A stretch of 64,000 nucleotides of DNA from Candidatus Phytoplasma solani (lineage in GTDB: Bacteria; Bacillota_I; Bacilli_A; Acholeplasmatales; Acholeplasmataceae): NCBI RefSeq assembly GCF_040126175.1, contig NZ_CP155828.1, forward strand, positions 248,001-312,000, written 5' to 3'. Below the pieces are notes generated by a model. The model searched no databases and was not told the DNA's origin. It worked only from the letters and a program-made list of their open reading frames with translations. A program made the translations under genes and the position numbers. Below are positions 55,248 through 62,487 of this stretch, one piece after another (positions within the stretch are counted from its first letter, which is position 1; each line of letters begins with the position of its first letter).

Positions 55248-56945
55248 TCTTCGGTCTTTGGGGGGTTTGAGGTATTTGATTATTCCTTTTTTCCATGCTT
55301 CATATTGGTCTTCGCATTCTTTTCTACGTTTTTTAATATCGGTTATATCTTTATTGATGCCTTGTTTTACATCCATCACTTCTTCTAAGTCGGACGGCAA
55401 CATTACTTCATGAATTGGATTCATTGATTTATATTTATTAGTTTTATTGTAAGCTTCATTAATAATAGTTGTTAAAACACGGTTAGAATAGTTTTTACCT
55501 TTGCATCTTGTTGCAATTTCTTTTAAATGAAGGTAAGTATGATAACTAATTTGATAAGGGGTTGTTAAGAATTCCAAGAAACCTTCAATTTCTTCGTCTT
55601 TTATTAAATCAATTTTTATTTCTTTGGAAAATCTACTTCTTAAAGCTTTATCAATTTGGCCGAGGTGGTTTGTTGAGCCCATTAAAACTATTTTTTTGTC
55701 AGCGCTATTAAAACCATCTAATTTAGTTAACATATTATTGATTATATTTTTGCTTGTGTTGTTAACGTTTTTATCTTCTCTATTAGCAAGTCCGCTTATT
55801 TCATCAATGAAGATAATAGTTTTATTGTGATTTTGCGCATCTTTCCAGATGTTTTCCCATTCTTCGGTTCCTTCTCCAATATATGTTTTGTCTAATTTAG
55901 ATGGTTCAAATTCAATAAAATAAGCTCCGCTTTCGTTGCATAAAGCTTTCATTAAAAAGGTTTTTCCTGTTCCTGGGGGACCATATAATAAGTATCCTTT
56001 TGGTTTAATTTTGTCATAATTTACTAAATCATTGTTATCATCTTTAAAATAATAAATTAAATCTTCTAATTCTTCTTTTTCTCTTTCCATTCCATATACA
56101 TCTTTAAACATAACTTTCTTTTTTTCAAGTTTGGGTGTATTTGGGTTTTTAATTATTTCAATTTCATTGTTTAGCTGTTTAATTTGTTTTTCGAATTGAA
56201 TTAATTGATCGTCTAAGAATAAATCATAGCTTTTTAAGTTTTGGATTTCTTGGGGATTATCCTGATTTTTAGTTATTTGTTCTTTTATTAATTCTTTGTT
56301 TGCGTTATTGTAATTAATTGCTTTTTGTAAGATGTTGATTTTTTCATAAATATCTTTAAAATTGGTAGTTTTATTTATTTCTGAGTTAGTTTCTTGAATT
56401 GTGTTGTGGTTGGTTAATTGAGATTGTGTGATTTCTATTCGTTTTTTAGTTAGTGGTTTTGTTTCATTATTGATGTTATCGCGTTGTTGAGTTAAATTAG
56501 AGATTTCTTGATTTAAGTTGTTTAAATCAGTTTTTAATTTCTTTTTTTCTTCGTCAGTTAAGTTAGTTTCTTTGTTGTTTAATTGTTTGGTTTTTTCTTC
56601 TAATTGGTTATTGAGGTTATTTATTTCTTGATTTAAAGTGTTTATCTTTGTTAAATTAGAATTGATTTTTTGTGATAAAATGTTGTCTTCTTCTTTTAAT
56701 TTTTTTGAGTTTTCTATATTTTTTTGATTACTTTTTTCTAATTCTTGTAAACGAGCTTGTAATTTGGCAAGATCTTCTTTATCTTTGGGATTTAGTTCTT
56801 TTTGGTTTGTTGGGGGTTGTATTGTTGGATTTTGGTTGGGAATGGGTGTGGATGGTGATTTGGTTAATCCAACAATAAATAAAACAATTAGAATTAAACT
56901 AAATATTGCTAAAAAACTAAGATATATTTTGGTTGAAAGTTTCAT
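54828..56945 (-). CDS. Membrane AAA+ ATPase of FtsH type without a protease domain
   Basis: A 705-residue protein. It has a membrane span at about residues 7-27, coiled coil at about 45-260, and then an AAA+ domain with Walker A GPPGTGKTFLMKAL near 325, Walker B IIFIDEISG near 380, and the second region of homology with GSTNHLGQIDKALRSRF near 425. The zinc-protease motif HEXXH of FtsH is absent. From residue 567 the chain continues as the module shared with the protein at 49606-50451. PMUs usually carry hflB/ftsH-like genes, and this one appears to be a fusion that lost proteolysis. AAAGGAG precedes the ATG. Confidence 0.85.
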   Translation of the reverse strand: MKLSTKIYLSFLAIFSLILIVLFIVGLTKSPSTPIPNQNPTIQPPTNQKELNPKDKEDLAKLQARLQELEKSNQKNIENSKKLKEEDNILSQKINSNLTKINTLNQEINNLNNQLEEKTKQLNNKETNLTDEEKKKLKTDLNNLNQEISNLTQQRDNINNETKPLTKKRIEITQSQLTNHNTIQETNSEINKTTNFKDIYEKINILQKAINYNNANKELIKEQITKNQDNPQEIQNLKSYDLFLDDQLIQFEKQIKQLNNEIEIIKNPNTPKLEKKKVMFKDVYGMEREKEELEDLIYYFKDDNNDLVNYDKIKPKGYLLYGPPGTGKTFLMKALCNESGAYFIEFEPSKLDKTYIGEGTEEWENIWKDAQNHNKTIIFIDEISGLANREDKNVNNTSKNIINNMLTKLDGFNSADKKIVLMGSTNHLGQIDKALRSRFSKEIKIDLIKDEEIEGFLEFLTTPYQISYHTYLHLKEIATRCKGKNYSNRVLTTIINEAYNKTNKYKSMNPIHEVMLPSDLEEVMDVKQGINKDITDIKKRRKECEDQYEAWKKGIIKYLKPPKDRRMIKRTYTFYGLAGLGKGKHPEHEPTDLAPFVKNPFDNWYEKGYTVDEFRGFHTKRQHKDSQFDDHMLVDPSNHYIELNYEGPKWLLEEDKDFFMDEVNCPTNKSRPEGSLINKTYYLHFNPKQAYITLYTQKHNTKENK

Positions 56946-57069
56946 ATTTTCTCCTTTCTTTAAAGAGCGGTGTTTTTATAATGATAAGCGATGTATAATG
57001 AGTCGACTTTTGTTTTTGAGGGACCTTTATGGCTAAAATTTTGAGTCTATTTTTTTATGTTTTGTTTTA

Positions 57070-57702
57070 TTACTTAATTTTAGTTAGTTTTTTTAAATAA
57101 GTAGTTTTAGCTAGTTCTTCTTTTGCTTTATTTAGAAGATTTAAATATTTTTTACTATCAGCAATCATTTTAGGGATGAAGGTTTTATCTTGATAAATGC
57201 GGACAACATGAAAGTTTATGTCATCAAAATAAACCAAAAAGTAAGCAAATTTAGCTTGACTACAATATAATTGGCATTGAACTTGGGCCCAGTAGTTAAT
57301 GGGGACTTCTTTATTTGAAAAAAAGCCGTTCCAAGATGCAGATGTTTTATTGTTTTCATCCACATAAGGACATTTTATTTCTAACAAAGTGTTAGTTTTA
57401 GAATTATATCCATCAAGAGAGGATGAAAACATTTTTGTTTTATCGTCAGTAAAGATGGTATCAGGGAAATTTAGTTTAGTTGTTTTTTCAAAGAAACTAC
57501 GTGCTAGGGGTTCAGTTTTGTTGCCGTGTTCGGTGTATTTGTTGGAAGTAAAAGTTGTTCCAAATATTTTGTCATGTATTAATTGTTCTAAGGTTCTAAA
57601 TTTATCATTTCCAGTGATACTTCCTATTTCAGATGCATTGATGTATTTTTTACGGTGTTGGTACCATAATTTGGTGCGTTGATTTAAATTTTTGATTTGC
57701 AT
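57070..57702 (-). CDS. YqaJ-type phage exonuclease/recombinase
   Basis: A 210-residue nuclease of the lambda-exonuclease-like fold. The family features are the start WYQHRKKYINASEIGSITG (residues 13-31), EHGNKTEPLARSFFE near 60, an aspartate in SSLDGY near 95, and LEIKCPY near 107. It probably resects double-stranded DNA ends for single-strand annealing. The partner annealing protein is not visible in this window. It belongs to the replication and recombination part of the PMU. Confidence 0.85.
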   Translation of the reverse strand: MQIKNLNQRTKLWYQHRKKYINASEIGSITGNDKFRTLEQLIHDKIFGTTFTSNKYTEHGNKTEPLARSFFEKTTKLNFPDTIFTDDKTKMFSSSLDGYNSKTNTLLEIKCPYVDENNKTSASWNGFFSNKEVPINYWAQVQCQLYCSQAKFAYFLVYFDDINFHVVRIYQDKTFIPKMIADSKKYLNLLNKAKEELAKTTYLKKLTKIK

Positions 57703-57707
57703 AATAA

Positions 57708-57959
57708 TTATTCTTTTTCTATTTCTTTGTTATTTAATTCAATTGGTTTTTGTTTTGGATTAATTGGATTGTTGTTTTCTGTTTTAGTGTTTAATTGTTT
57801 GATTGATTCTAGTTCTTGTAATCTTTTTTTTATTTCTTTTGTTTCTTGGGGATGAGAATGTTGAAAAAGAGAGAAGAATAGTTTTTTAAAAAGGAACATC
57901 AAAGCAGTTGTAAACAAACAACCAATTAAAAAACCAATAGTAAAATTTAAATCATTCAT
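57708..57959 (-). CDS. Small membrane protein
   Basis: An 83-residue protein with one hydrophobic span (about 6-30), a short coiled-coil segment (KEIKKRLQELESIKQL) and an asparagine/lysine-rich tail. Its start overlaps the end of the upstream gene by eight bases. Function unknown. Confidence 0.6.
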   Translation of the reverse strand: MNDLNFTIGFLIGCLFTTALMFLFKKLFFSLFQHSHPQETKEIKKRLQELESIKQLNTKTENNNPINPKQKPIELNNKEIEKE

Positions 57960-58374
57960 CTTCTTTATCCTTTCTTTGTGATTTTAACAAGTTTTTTCGC
58001 TCTTTTTTAGCTTTCCAATGAGAAACTTTGAGTCTTTGGGAAGAAATTTTGTTTTGGAGTTTTTCTTGTTTTCTGTTGATTTCATCTAATTTTTTTAATA
58101 ATTGTTTTTCTAAGTATTCTTGTTTGGCGTTTTTTATTTCTAAATTTCGGAGTTTTTTGTTGGGGAAAAAGATGCCGATGATGGTATCTTTGCAAAAAAT
58201 AATGATGTTAAATAATAGTGTAAAAATTGGTTTAAAACCTGTGACAACAAAGATTGTTAAAAGAGTTGTTTGAATTACATCCATTCTTCGGTCAAGAATT
58301 TCGGTGATGGTAAATCCTTTGGTAAATTTAACAACAAAATTGCTAATGTACGTAAATATTGAAAAAATAAACAT
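57952..58374 (-). CDS. Hypothetical membrane protein
   Basis: A 140-residue protein. A hydrophobic region at about 33-70 probably crosses the membrane, and a basic coiled-coil tail follows (KLDEINRKQEKLQNK near 95). AAGAAGGA lies upstream of the ATG. Its end overlaps the next gene, suggesting coupled translation. No family recognised. Confidence 0.6.
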   Translation of the reverse strand: MFIFSIFTYISNFVVKFTKGFTITEILDRRMDVIQTTLLTIFVVTGFKPIFTLLFNIIIFCKDTIIGIFFPNKKLRNLEIKNAKQEYLEKQLLKKLDEINRKQEKLQNKISSQRLKVSHWKAKKERKNLLKSQRKDKEDE

Positions 58375-58393
58375 AATTTAAATCCTTCTTTCT

Positions 58394-58576
58394 TTAATAA
58401 TTTTTAATTCTTTTAGTTTTAAGTTCTTTCTTTTTGTTTTTCATGGTTTTAGTTGGATGTTTTAAGTTAAGCCATGTACCTTTCGGATTTTTATATTTGT
58501 TGGTTTGTTTTTTTGAAGTTTTTGAACGGTCCTTGAAGTAAGTACCACAGTATGCTTCTGACATTCCATCGCTCAT
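58394..58576 (-). CDS. Small basic protein
   Basis: A 60-residue lysine-rich protein starting MSDGMSEAYCG. Its ATG overlaps the TGA of the preceding gene (ATGA), and its ribosome binding site AAAGGAGG is encoded within that gene's final codons. Function unknown. Confidence 0.55.
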   Translation of the reverse strand: MSDGMSEAYCGTYFKDRSKTSKKQTNKYKNPKGTWLNLKHPTKTMKNKKKELKTKRIKNY

Positions 58577-58782
58577 ATTTTTTCCTCCTTTGGGTTTATT
58601 GAAATTAATATTAAAAAAATAATTATAAAAATTAAAGATATTATAATTGTCAGTGTTATTTTACTTACGGTTTCTATGCTTAAGGTAAAATATTCAAATA
58701 TTTTGAAAAGCGAAAACGAAATTGATGTTGGAACTATAATAATAAGGATTGTTGATAATATAGCTTTTAAAAATTTATTCAT
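58573..58782 (-). CDS. Small two-span membrane protein
   Basis: A 69-residue protein with spans at about 7-28 and 40-62 and the tail ISINPKEEKI. It is a paralogue of the 64-residue neighbour at 58789-58983. The NPKEE codons contain the AAAGGAGG ribosome binding site of the next gene. Confidence 0.6.
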   Translation of the reverse strand: MNKFLKAILSTILIIIVPTSISFSLFKIFEYFTLSIETVSKITLTIIISLIFIIIFLILISINPKEEKI

Positions 58783-58788
58783 TTTGTT

Positions 58789-58983
58789 TTATTCCTCCTT
58801 TGGGTTTATTGAAATTAATATAAAAAATAAAATATTTTGCAACAAAATTCCAAATGTTGTAATGTGGAATATAGTTTTTGCACTTAATTCAAAATAATTA
58901 ATTATTTTGAAAGTAAAAAATGCAATTATTACGGAGTATATAGTAACCGCAAATATAGGTATGAAATTATTTTTTATTTTCAT
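58789..58983 (-). CDS. Small two-span membrane protein, paralogue of the next gene
   Basis: A 64-residue protein with spans at about 8-28 and 40-58 and the tail ISINPKEE. It shares the pattern FKI..YF.LS..T...IT with the 69-residue protein downstream, and almost 30 bases at the 3' end are identical. AAAGGAG precedes its ATG. Confidence 0.6.
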   Translation of the reverse strand: MKIKNNFIPIFAVTIYSVIIAFFTFKIINYFELSAKTIFHITTFGILLQNILFFILISINPKEE

Positions 58984-59003
58984 ATTATTCTCCTTTGTTG
59001 GTT

Positions 59004-59294
59004 TTAATTTAATTCTAGTTTCTTAACTTCATCTTTGATGGTTTTAGAAAGTTTAAAAGTGACTACTGTTTTGGCAGGTATTTTTAGTTTTTTTCCAGTT
59101 TTAGGATTTCTTCCTATGTGGGCTTTTCTTGATTTTAAGATGAATTTGCCGATTTGTGGGGATAAAACCACTTCTGCGTTGGATGTTATTGCCATCTTTA
59201 AAGCATACTCAAATGAGTTATAAAATTCCTCGGTTTTTGTGATTGAGGTTTTATTTACCTCAGCTATTTTTCTAATTAATTCTTTTTTATTCAT
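59004..59294 (-). CDS. HU/IHF-type DNA-binding protein
   Basis: A 96-residue nucleoid protein that bends DNA. The family pattern MNKKELIRKIAEVNK and the DNA-binding arm GRNPKTGKKLKIPAKTVV are clear. The ATG at 59294 is chosen because AAAGGAGAAC lies eight bases upstream. A longer frame back to 59408 would add 38 lysine-rich residues that run across that site. PMUs carry such himA-like genes. It may support replication or excision of the unit. Confidence 0.9.
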   Translation of the reverse strand: MNKKELIRKIAEVNKTSITKTEEFYNSFEYALKMAITSNAEVVLSPQIGKFILKSRKAHIGRNPKTGKKLKIPAKTVVTFKLSKTIKDEVKKLELN

Positions 59295-59298
59295 TTTT

Positions 59299-59443
59299 TT
59301 AAGTTCTCCTTTGGTTTTTTTGTTTTTTGAGTTGTTGGATTTTTTCTTTGTATTCTTGGGCTTCTGCTGTTCATTTTCGTGCTTGCGTTTCATATTCTTT
59401 GGCCGCAACTGAAAACATTTGTGCTAATGCTGGGTGTTTTTTC
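59299..59443 (-). pseudogene. Decayed heptad-repeat coiled-coil gene
   Basis: In the frame that ends with TAA at 59299-59301 the minus strand reads ALAQMFSVAAKEYETQARK, a TGA stop at 59371-59373, then TAEAQEYKEKIQQL. The AxEAQEY pattern matches the protein at 61103-61336. It lies directly before the HU gene and supplies its ribosome binding site. Confidence 0.45.
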
Positions 59444-59447
59444 GTTT

Positions 59448-59756
59448 TTATTGTGTATTTTTTTTCTTTTGTTCGGTTGGGTTAGGATCATTTTCTTTTT
59501 GGCTAGTTTTTATATCGTTTGGTTGGGACTTTGGTAAAAAGGGAATTTTGTTGTCGTGGTAGTTTATTGCTACAATGAAAACAAAATGCAAAATGATAGT
59601 TACATAAGCGATAATTTTTAAATAATTTATTATTGGTGATTTCATATTTTTGTTCTCCTTTGGATTTGTTATAGTTTGTGTTGATTGTTTAGTTGTTTTT
59701 ATAATTGGTGATTTTTTTGGTTTGAGTTTGTTTTTTATAGGGGGCGTTTTTGACAT
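59448..59756 (-). CDS. Hypothetical single-span membrane protein
   Basis: A 102-residue frame with a Lys/Pro/Thr-rich N-terminus and one membrane span at about 47-64. A strong AAAGGAGAAC six bases before an internal ATG (59645) suggests that the real or additional product is the 65-residue form starting MKSPIINYLK. The upstream part may be a separate piece fused in frame. No family recognised. Confidence 0.55.
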   Translation of the reverse strand: MSKTPPIKNKLKPKKSPIIKTTKQSTQTITNPKENKNMKSPIINYLKIIAYVTIILHFVFIVAINYHDNKIPFLPKSQPNDIKTSQKENDPNPTEQKKKNTQ

Positions 59757-59791
59757 AATATTTTCTCACTTTCTTTATTTAATTTTTGATT

Positions 59792-60364
59792 TTAATAACC
59801 ACAATATTCGCAATTGCATTCGTGGTCGTCATCATCTTCGGGAAAATTTTCAACCTCTTCAATTGTGCCGTCGGATTTGTAGTAGGTTGATTTGGTTTCG
59901 TTTCCTGTTTGGGGGTTGTATTCGGTGATGTACCAAATTGTTGTGCCGTTGGGGCGGAATGTGGTTTGTTTGATTGGTTTATTTGTTTTAGGATTGTATT
60001 CGATGATGTAGTCGATTGTTGTGCTATTGGAGTTGTATTCGGTTTTTTTGGTTTGGTATCCTGTTTTGGGGTCATATTCGTCGATGGAACTAATTGTTTT
60101 ACCATTGGAGCCGTAATAGGTTTCTTTGGTTTGGTATCCTGTTTGAGGATTGTAGTTGGCGATGGCTTCGATTTTACCATCAGAACCGTACCAGGTTTGT
60201 TTGGTTTGGTATTCTGTTTGAGGATCGAATTCTTCGATGTACCAAATTGTTGTATTGTCGGAATGGAATGTGGTTTGTTTGATTACTTTATTTGATTGGG
60301 GGTCTAGTTCTTGGATTCCTTTGTAACCATATTCGTTGGTTGTTTCTTTTTTTATTGTTTGCAT
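59792..60364 (-). CDS. DUF2963-type repeat protein, copy 1
   Basis: A 190-residue protein built of about seven units of roughly 23 residues with the pattern EYNPQTGxxTKxTYYxSDGTI. This is the phytoplasma-specific DUF2963 repeat. The units would form a beta-rich repeat structure similar in rhythm to MORN-like or RHS-like repeats. It ends in a histidine/cysteine tail (HECNCEYCGY), which could bind a metal. Function unknown. AAAGGAG precedes the ATG. Confidence 0.75.
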   Translation of the reverse strand: MQTIKKETTNEYGYKGIQELDPQSNKVIKQTTFHSDNTTIWYIEEFDPQTEYQTKQTWYGSDGKIEAIANYNPQTGYQTKETYYGSNGKTISSIDEYDPKTGYQTKKTEYNSNSTTIDYIIEYNPKTNKPIKQTTFRPNGTTIWYITEYNPQTGNETKSTYYKSDGTIEEVENFPEDDDDHECNCEYCGY

Positions 60365-60368
60365 TTTT

Positions 60369-61073
60369 TTAATTCTCCTTTTTATTTATTTTCTTCTTTG
60401 ATAATTCAATTAAACAAACATTTTCATTGTTATAATCATCAAGAGATGTCTTAATTATTTTTCTTGTATACATTGAATTATAAGGGTTGAATTCGATGAT
60501 ATACCAAATTGTCTTACCGTCATCGTGGTAATAGGTTCTTTTGAGGAAAGGGTCGTATTCGTAGATGTGGTCGATTGTTTTTCCGTCGGAGTTGTACCAG
60601 GTTTCTTTGGTTTCGTTTCCTGTTTGGGGGTTGTATTCGGTGATGCAACTAATGGTTGAGGCATGAATGCCGTAGCTGGTGTATTTGATTTGATTACCTG
60701 TTTTGGGGTCGTATTTGGCGATGAAAAGGAATTCACCATCTTCTTTGTAGCTGGTGTGTTTGATTTTTTTACCTGTTTCAAGGTCGTATTTGGTGATGGA
60801 ATGAAGTGTTTTTCCGTCGGAGTTGTACCAGGTTTCTTTGGTTTTGGTTCCTGTTTTTGGGTCGAATTCGTCGATGTGCCAAATTGTTGTGCCGTCGGAT
60901 TTGTAGTAGGTTGATTTGGTTTCGTTTCCTGTTTGGGGGTTGTATTCGGTGATGTGCCAAATTGTTTCGGTGTTGGGGCGGAATGCGATTACTTTGATTA
61001 ATTGGTTTTGTGAATTAGTTTCTTTGATTATTCTATAACCATATTTGTTGGTTGTTTCTTTGATTATATTCAT
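60369..61073 (-). CDS. DUF2963-type repeat protein, copy 2
   Basis: A 234-residue protein with about eight units of the same EYNPQTGNETKxTWYNSDGKTI type, followed by a divergent lysine-rich end without the cysteine tail. A 69-base stretch is identical to copy 1 (60887-60955 with 59863-59931), which points to duplication or gene conversion. It lies four bases upstream of copy 1. Confidence 0.75.
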   Translation of the reverse strand: MNIIKETTNKYGYRIIKETNSQNQLIKVIAFRPNTETIWHITEYNPQTGNETKSTYYKSDGTTIWHIDEFDPKTGTKTKETWYNSDGKTLHSITKYDLETGKKIKHTSYKEDGEFLFIAKYDPKTGNQIKYTSYGIHASTISCITEYNPQTGNETKETWYNSDGKTIDHIYEYDPFLKRTYYHDDGKTIWYIIEFNPYNSMYTRKIIKTSLDDYNNENVCLIELSKKKINKKEN

Positions 61074-61102
61074 TTTTATATTTCCTTTTTTAATCTTTCA
61101 AT

Positions 61103-61336
61103 TTAATTTTCTAATTGTTGTGCTTTTACTGTGTATTCTTGCGCCTCCGCTATGTCTTCTTGCACATAGGTTGTGCATCTTTGTGCCATCGCTGTGTATT
61201 CTTGCGTCAAAGATACGCATTCTTGTGCCTCCGCTGTGTATTCTTGCGCATTCTCTGTGTAATCTTGTACCTTCTCTCTGTAAGGTTTGGCGGTTTTAGT
61301 TAATGATTTAATTTTTTTGCTTGTTTTTTTACTCAT
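61103..61336 (-). CDS. Exact-heptad coiled-coil protein
   Basis: A 77-residue protein. After a lysine-rich start it consists of eight consecutive seven-residue units (VQDYTEN, AQEYTAE, AQECVSL, TQEYTAM, AQRCTTY, VQEDIAE, AQEYTVK, AQQLEN), so the DNA has a 21-base rhythm. It should form a single helix or coiled coil. AGGAG precedes the ATG. Function unknown. Confidence 0.65.
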   Translation of the reverse strand: MSKKTSKKIKSLTKTAKPYREKVQDYTENAQEYTAEAQECVSLTQEYTAMAQRCTTYVQEDIAEAQEYTVKAQQLEN

Positions 61337-61359
61337 TTTATTTTATTTCTCCTATTTGT

Positions 61360-61812
61360 TTAATTTTTATTATATTTTTTTAAAATGTTAATTGTGAAAG
61401 AAGTTAACCCATATAAAAAAGATGAATCTAAATAAACACGGGAGTAAAAATTAAGCTCAAAAATATTTTTACAAATGTGATTGTAAAGATGGATTGAATC
61501 AATTTCATACAATCTTTGATGTTGATTTAAAGAAATTAATTTTTCTTTCAATTTTTGAAAACCTACAATGTAATATTCTTGGATGATTTCAATTTTGTGT
61601 TGGAGTTCCTCGTTGTCTGCTAAAAGTTCTTGAATTTCTAGTTCTATTTCAAAATAAATATCTGAATAAGAGTTTTTAGATGGCAAAAGGTTAAATAATT
61701 TATTGATTTGTATGTTGTTTTTATCAATTATTGTTTTTAATAAATCAATTTGTAGGTGGTGGCGTTTGATGAAATTTTTTGTTTGAGATAAAAAAGTTAA
61801 TGAATTTGTCAT
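61360..61812 (-). CDS. Hypothetical PMU protein
   Basis: A 150-residue protein, mostly helical, with an acidic coiled-coil segment (EIELEIQELLADNEELQHK near 53-72) and a hydrophobic C-terminal helix. It lies between tmk and the heptad protein. The size and helical pattern would also suit a phage-type small regulator, but no motif proves this. Confidence 0.55.
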   Translation of the reverse strand: MTNSLTFLSQTKNFIKRHHLQIDLLKTIIDKNNIQINKLFNLLPSKNSYSDIYFEIELEIQELLADNEELQHKIEIIQEYYIVGFQKLKEKLISLNQHQRLYEIDSIHLYNHICKNIFELNFYSRVYLDSSFLYGLTSFTINILKKYNKN

Positions 61813-61836
61813 TTTTTATTACCTTTTTTTGAAAAT

Positions 61837-62487
61837 TTAAAATATTTTTTTAATGGTTAAAATTTTAATTATTTGTTTTAGAATTTTATTTTTAGATTGT
61901 GTTGCATTAATTAAAAAACTATTGCAATTTTCGTGTTTGCAATTTGGATTATTGCAGTATTTGTGTTGGTTTAAGTAATTTTTGCGAACATTTGTAAAAT
62001 AATTTAATGGTTTTTGTTCGATTGGATCTAATTTGTGATTGGGTTGATTTTGTTTTCTTTGTAATCCTATTTTAGGTGTAATATCTAGATATATAGTTAA
62101 ATTAGGTTTAATTAAGAAATGATTTATGATTTTTGAAGTCGTTATTTCGTCGCCATAATCAAGGTTCATATCGTCACTTTGATAAGCAAAAGTAGAATCA
62201 TACCAACGATCAACTAAAACAATATAACCTTTTGATAAACCAGGAATAATGAGCTCTTCTTGGGTTTGGAGCATGTTAGTTAAACTAAGTAAAAATCTAG
62301 TATTAGGTGATAAATTTGATTGATTTAAAAATAAATTTCTAATTGGTTTACCAATTAAAGAGCTTCCTAATCCTTGACACAAAATTACTTTTTTGTGTTG
62401 ATTTTTTAAATATTTTTTTAATTGTTTAATTAAAGTTGTTTTTCCGCTGCCATCTAATCCTTCAAAAACGATTAATTTATTTGTCAT
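61837..62487 (-). CDS. tmk: Thymidylate kinase
   Basis: Phosphorylates dTMP to dTDP. The P-loop FEGLDGSGKTTLIKQL is at residues 8-23, the DRWYDSTFAYQ motif near 92, and the lid region near 145. An unusual C-terminal segment has four cysteines and histidines (YCNNPNCKHENCNS near 180). Its ATG overlaps the end of the upstream gene by 11 bases. A PMU copy of tmk next to dnaB is typical. Confidence 0.92.
   Translation of the reverse strand: MTNKLIVFEGLDGSGKTTLIKQLKKYLKNQHKKVILCQGLGSSLIGKPIRNLFLNQSNLSPNTRFLLSLTNMLQTQEELIIPGLSKGYIVLVDRWYDSTFAYQSDDMNLDYGDEITTSKIINHFLIKPNLTIYLDITPKIGLQRKQNQPNHKLDPIEQKPLNYFTNVRKNYLNQHKYCNNPNCKHENCNSFLINATQSKNKILKQIIKILTIKKIF

Noticed and set aside
59295-59408. 38-residue lysine-rich N-terminal extension of the HU protein
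   Set aside because: It spans the strong AAAGGAGAAC just before the ATG at 59294, and the HU family begins at that ATG. The same DNA reads better as a decayed heptad gene in another frame.
59779-60180. Proline/lysine-rich open frame of 133 residues
   Set aside because: It is an alternative frame of the DUF2963 repeat gene. Its apparent repeats simply mirror the DNA repeats.
61045-61299. Hydrophobic leucine/cysteine repeat frame on the + strand opposite the heptad gene
   Set aside because: Its periodicity only mirrors the 21-base repeats of the minus-strand gene, and there is no good ribosome binding site.
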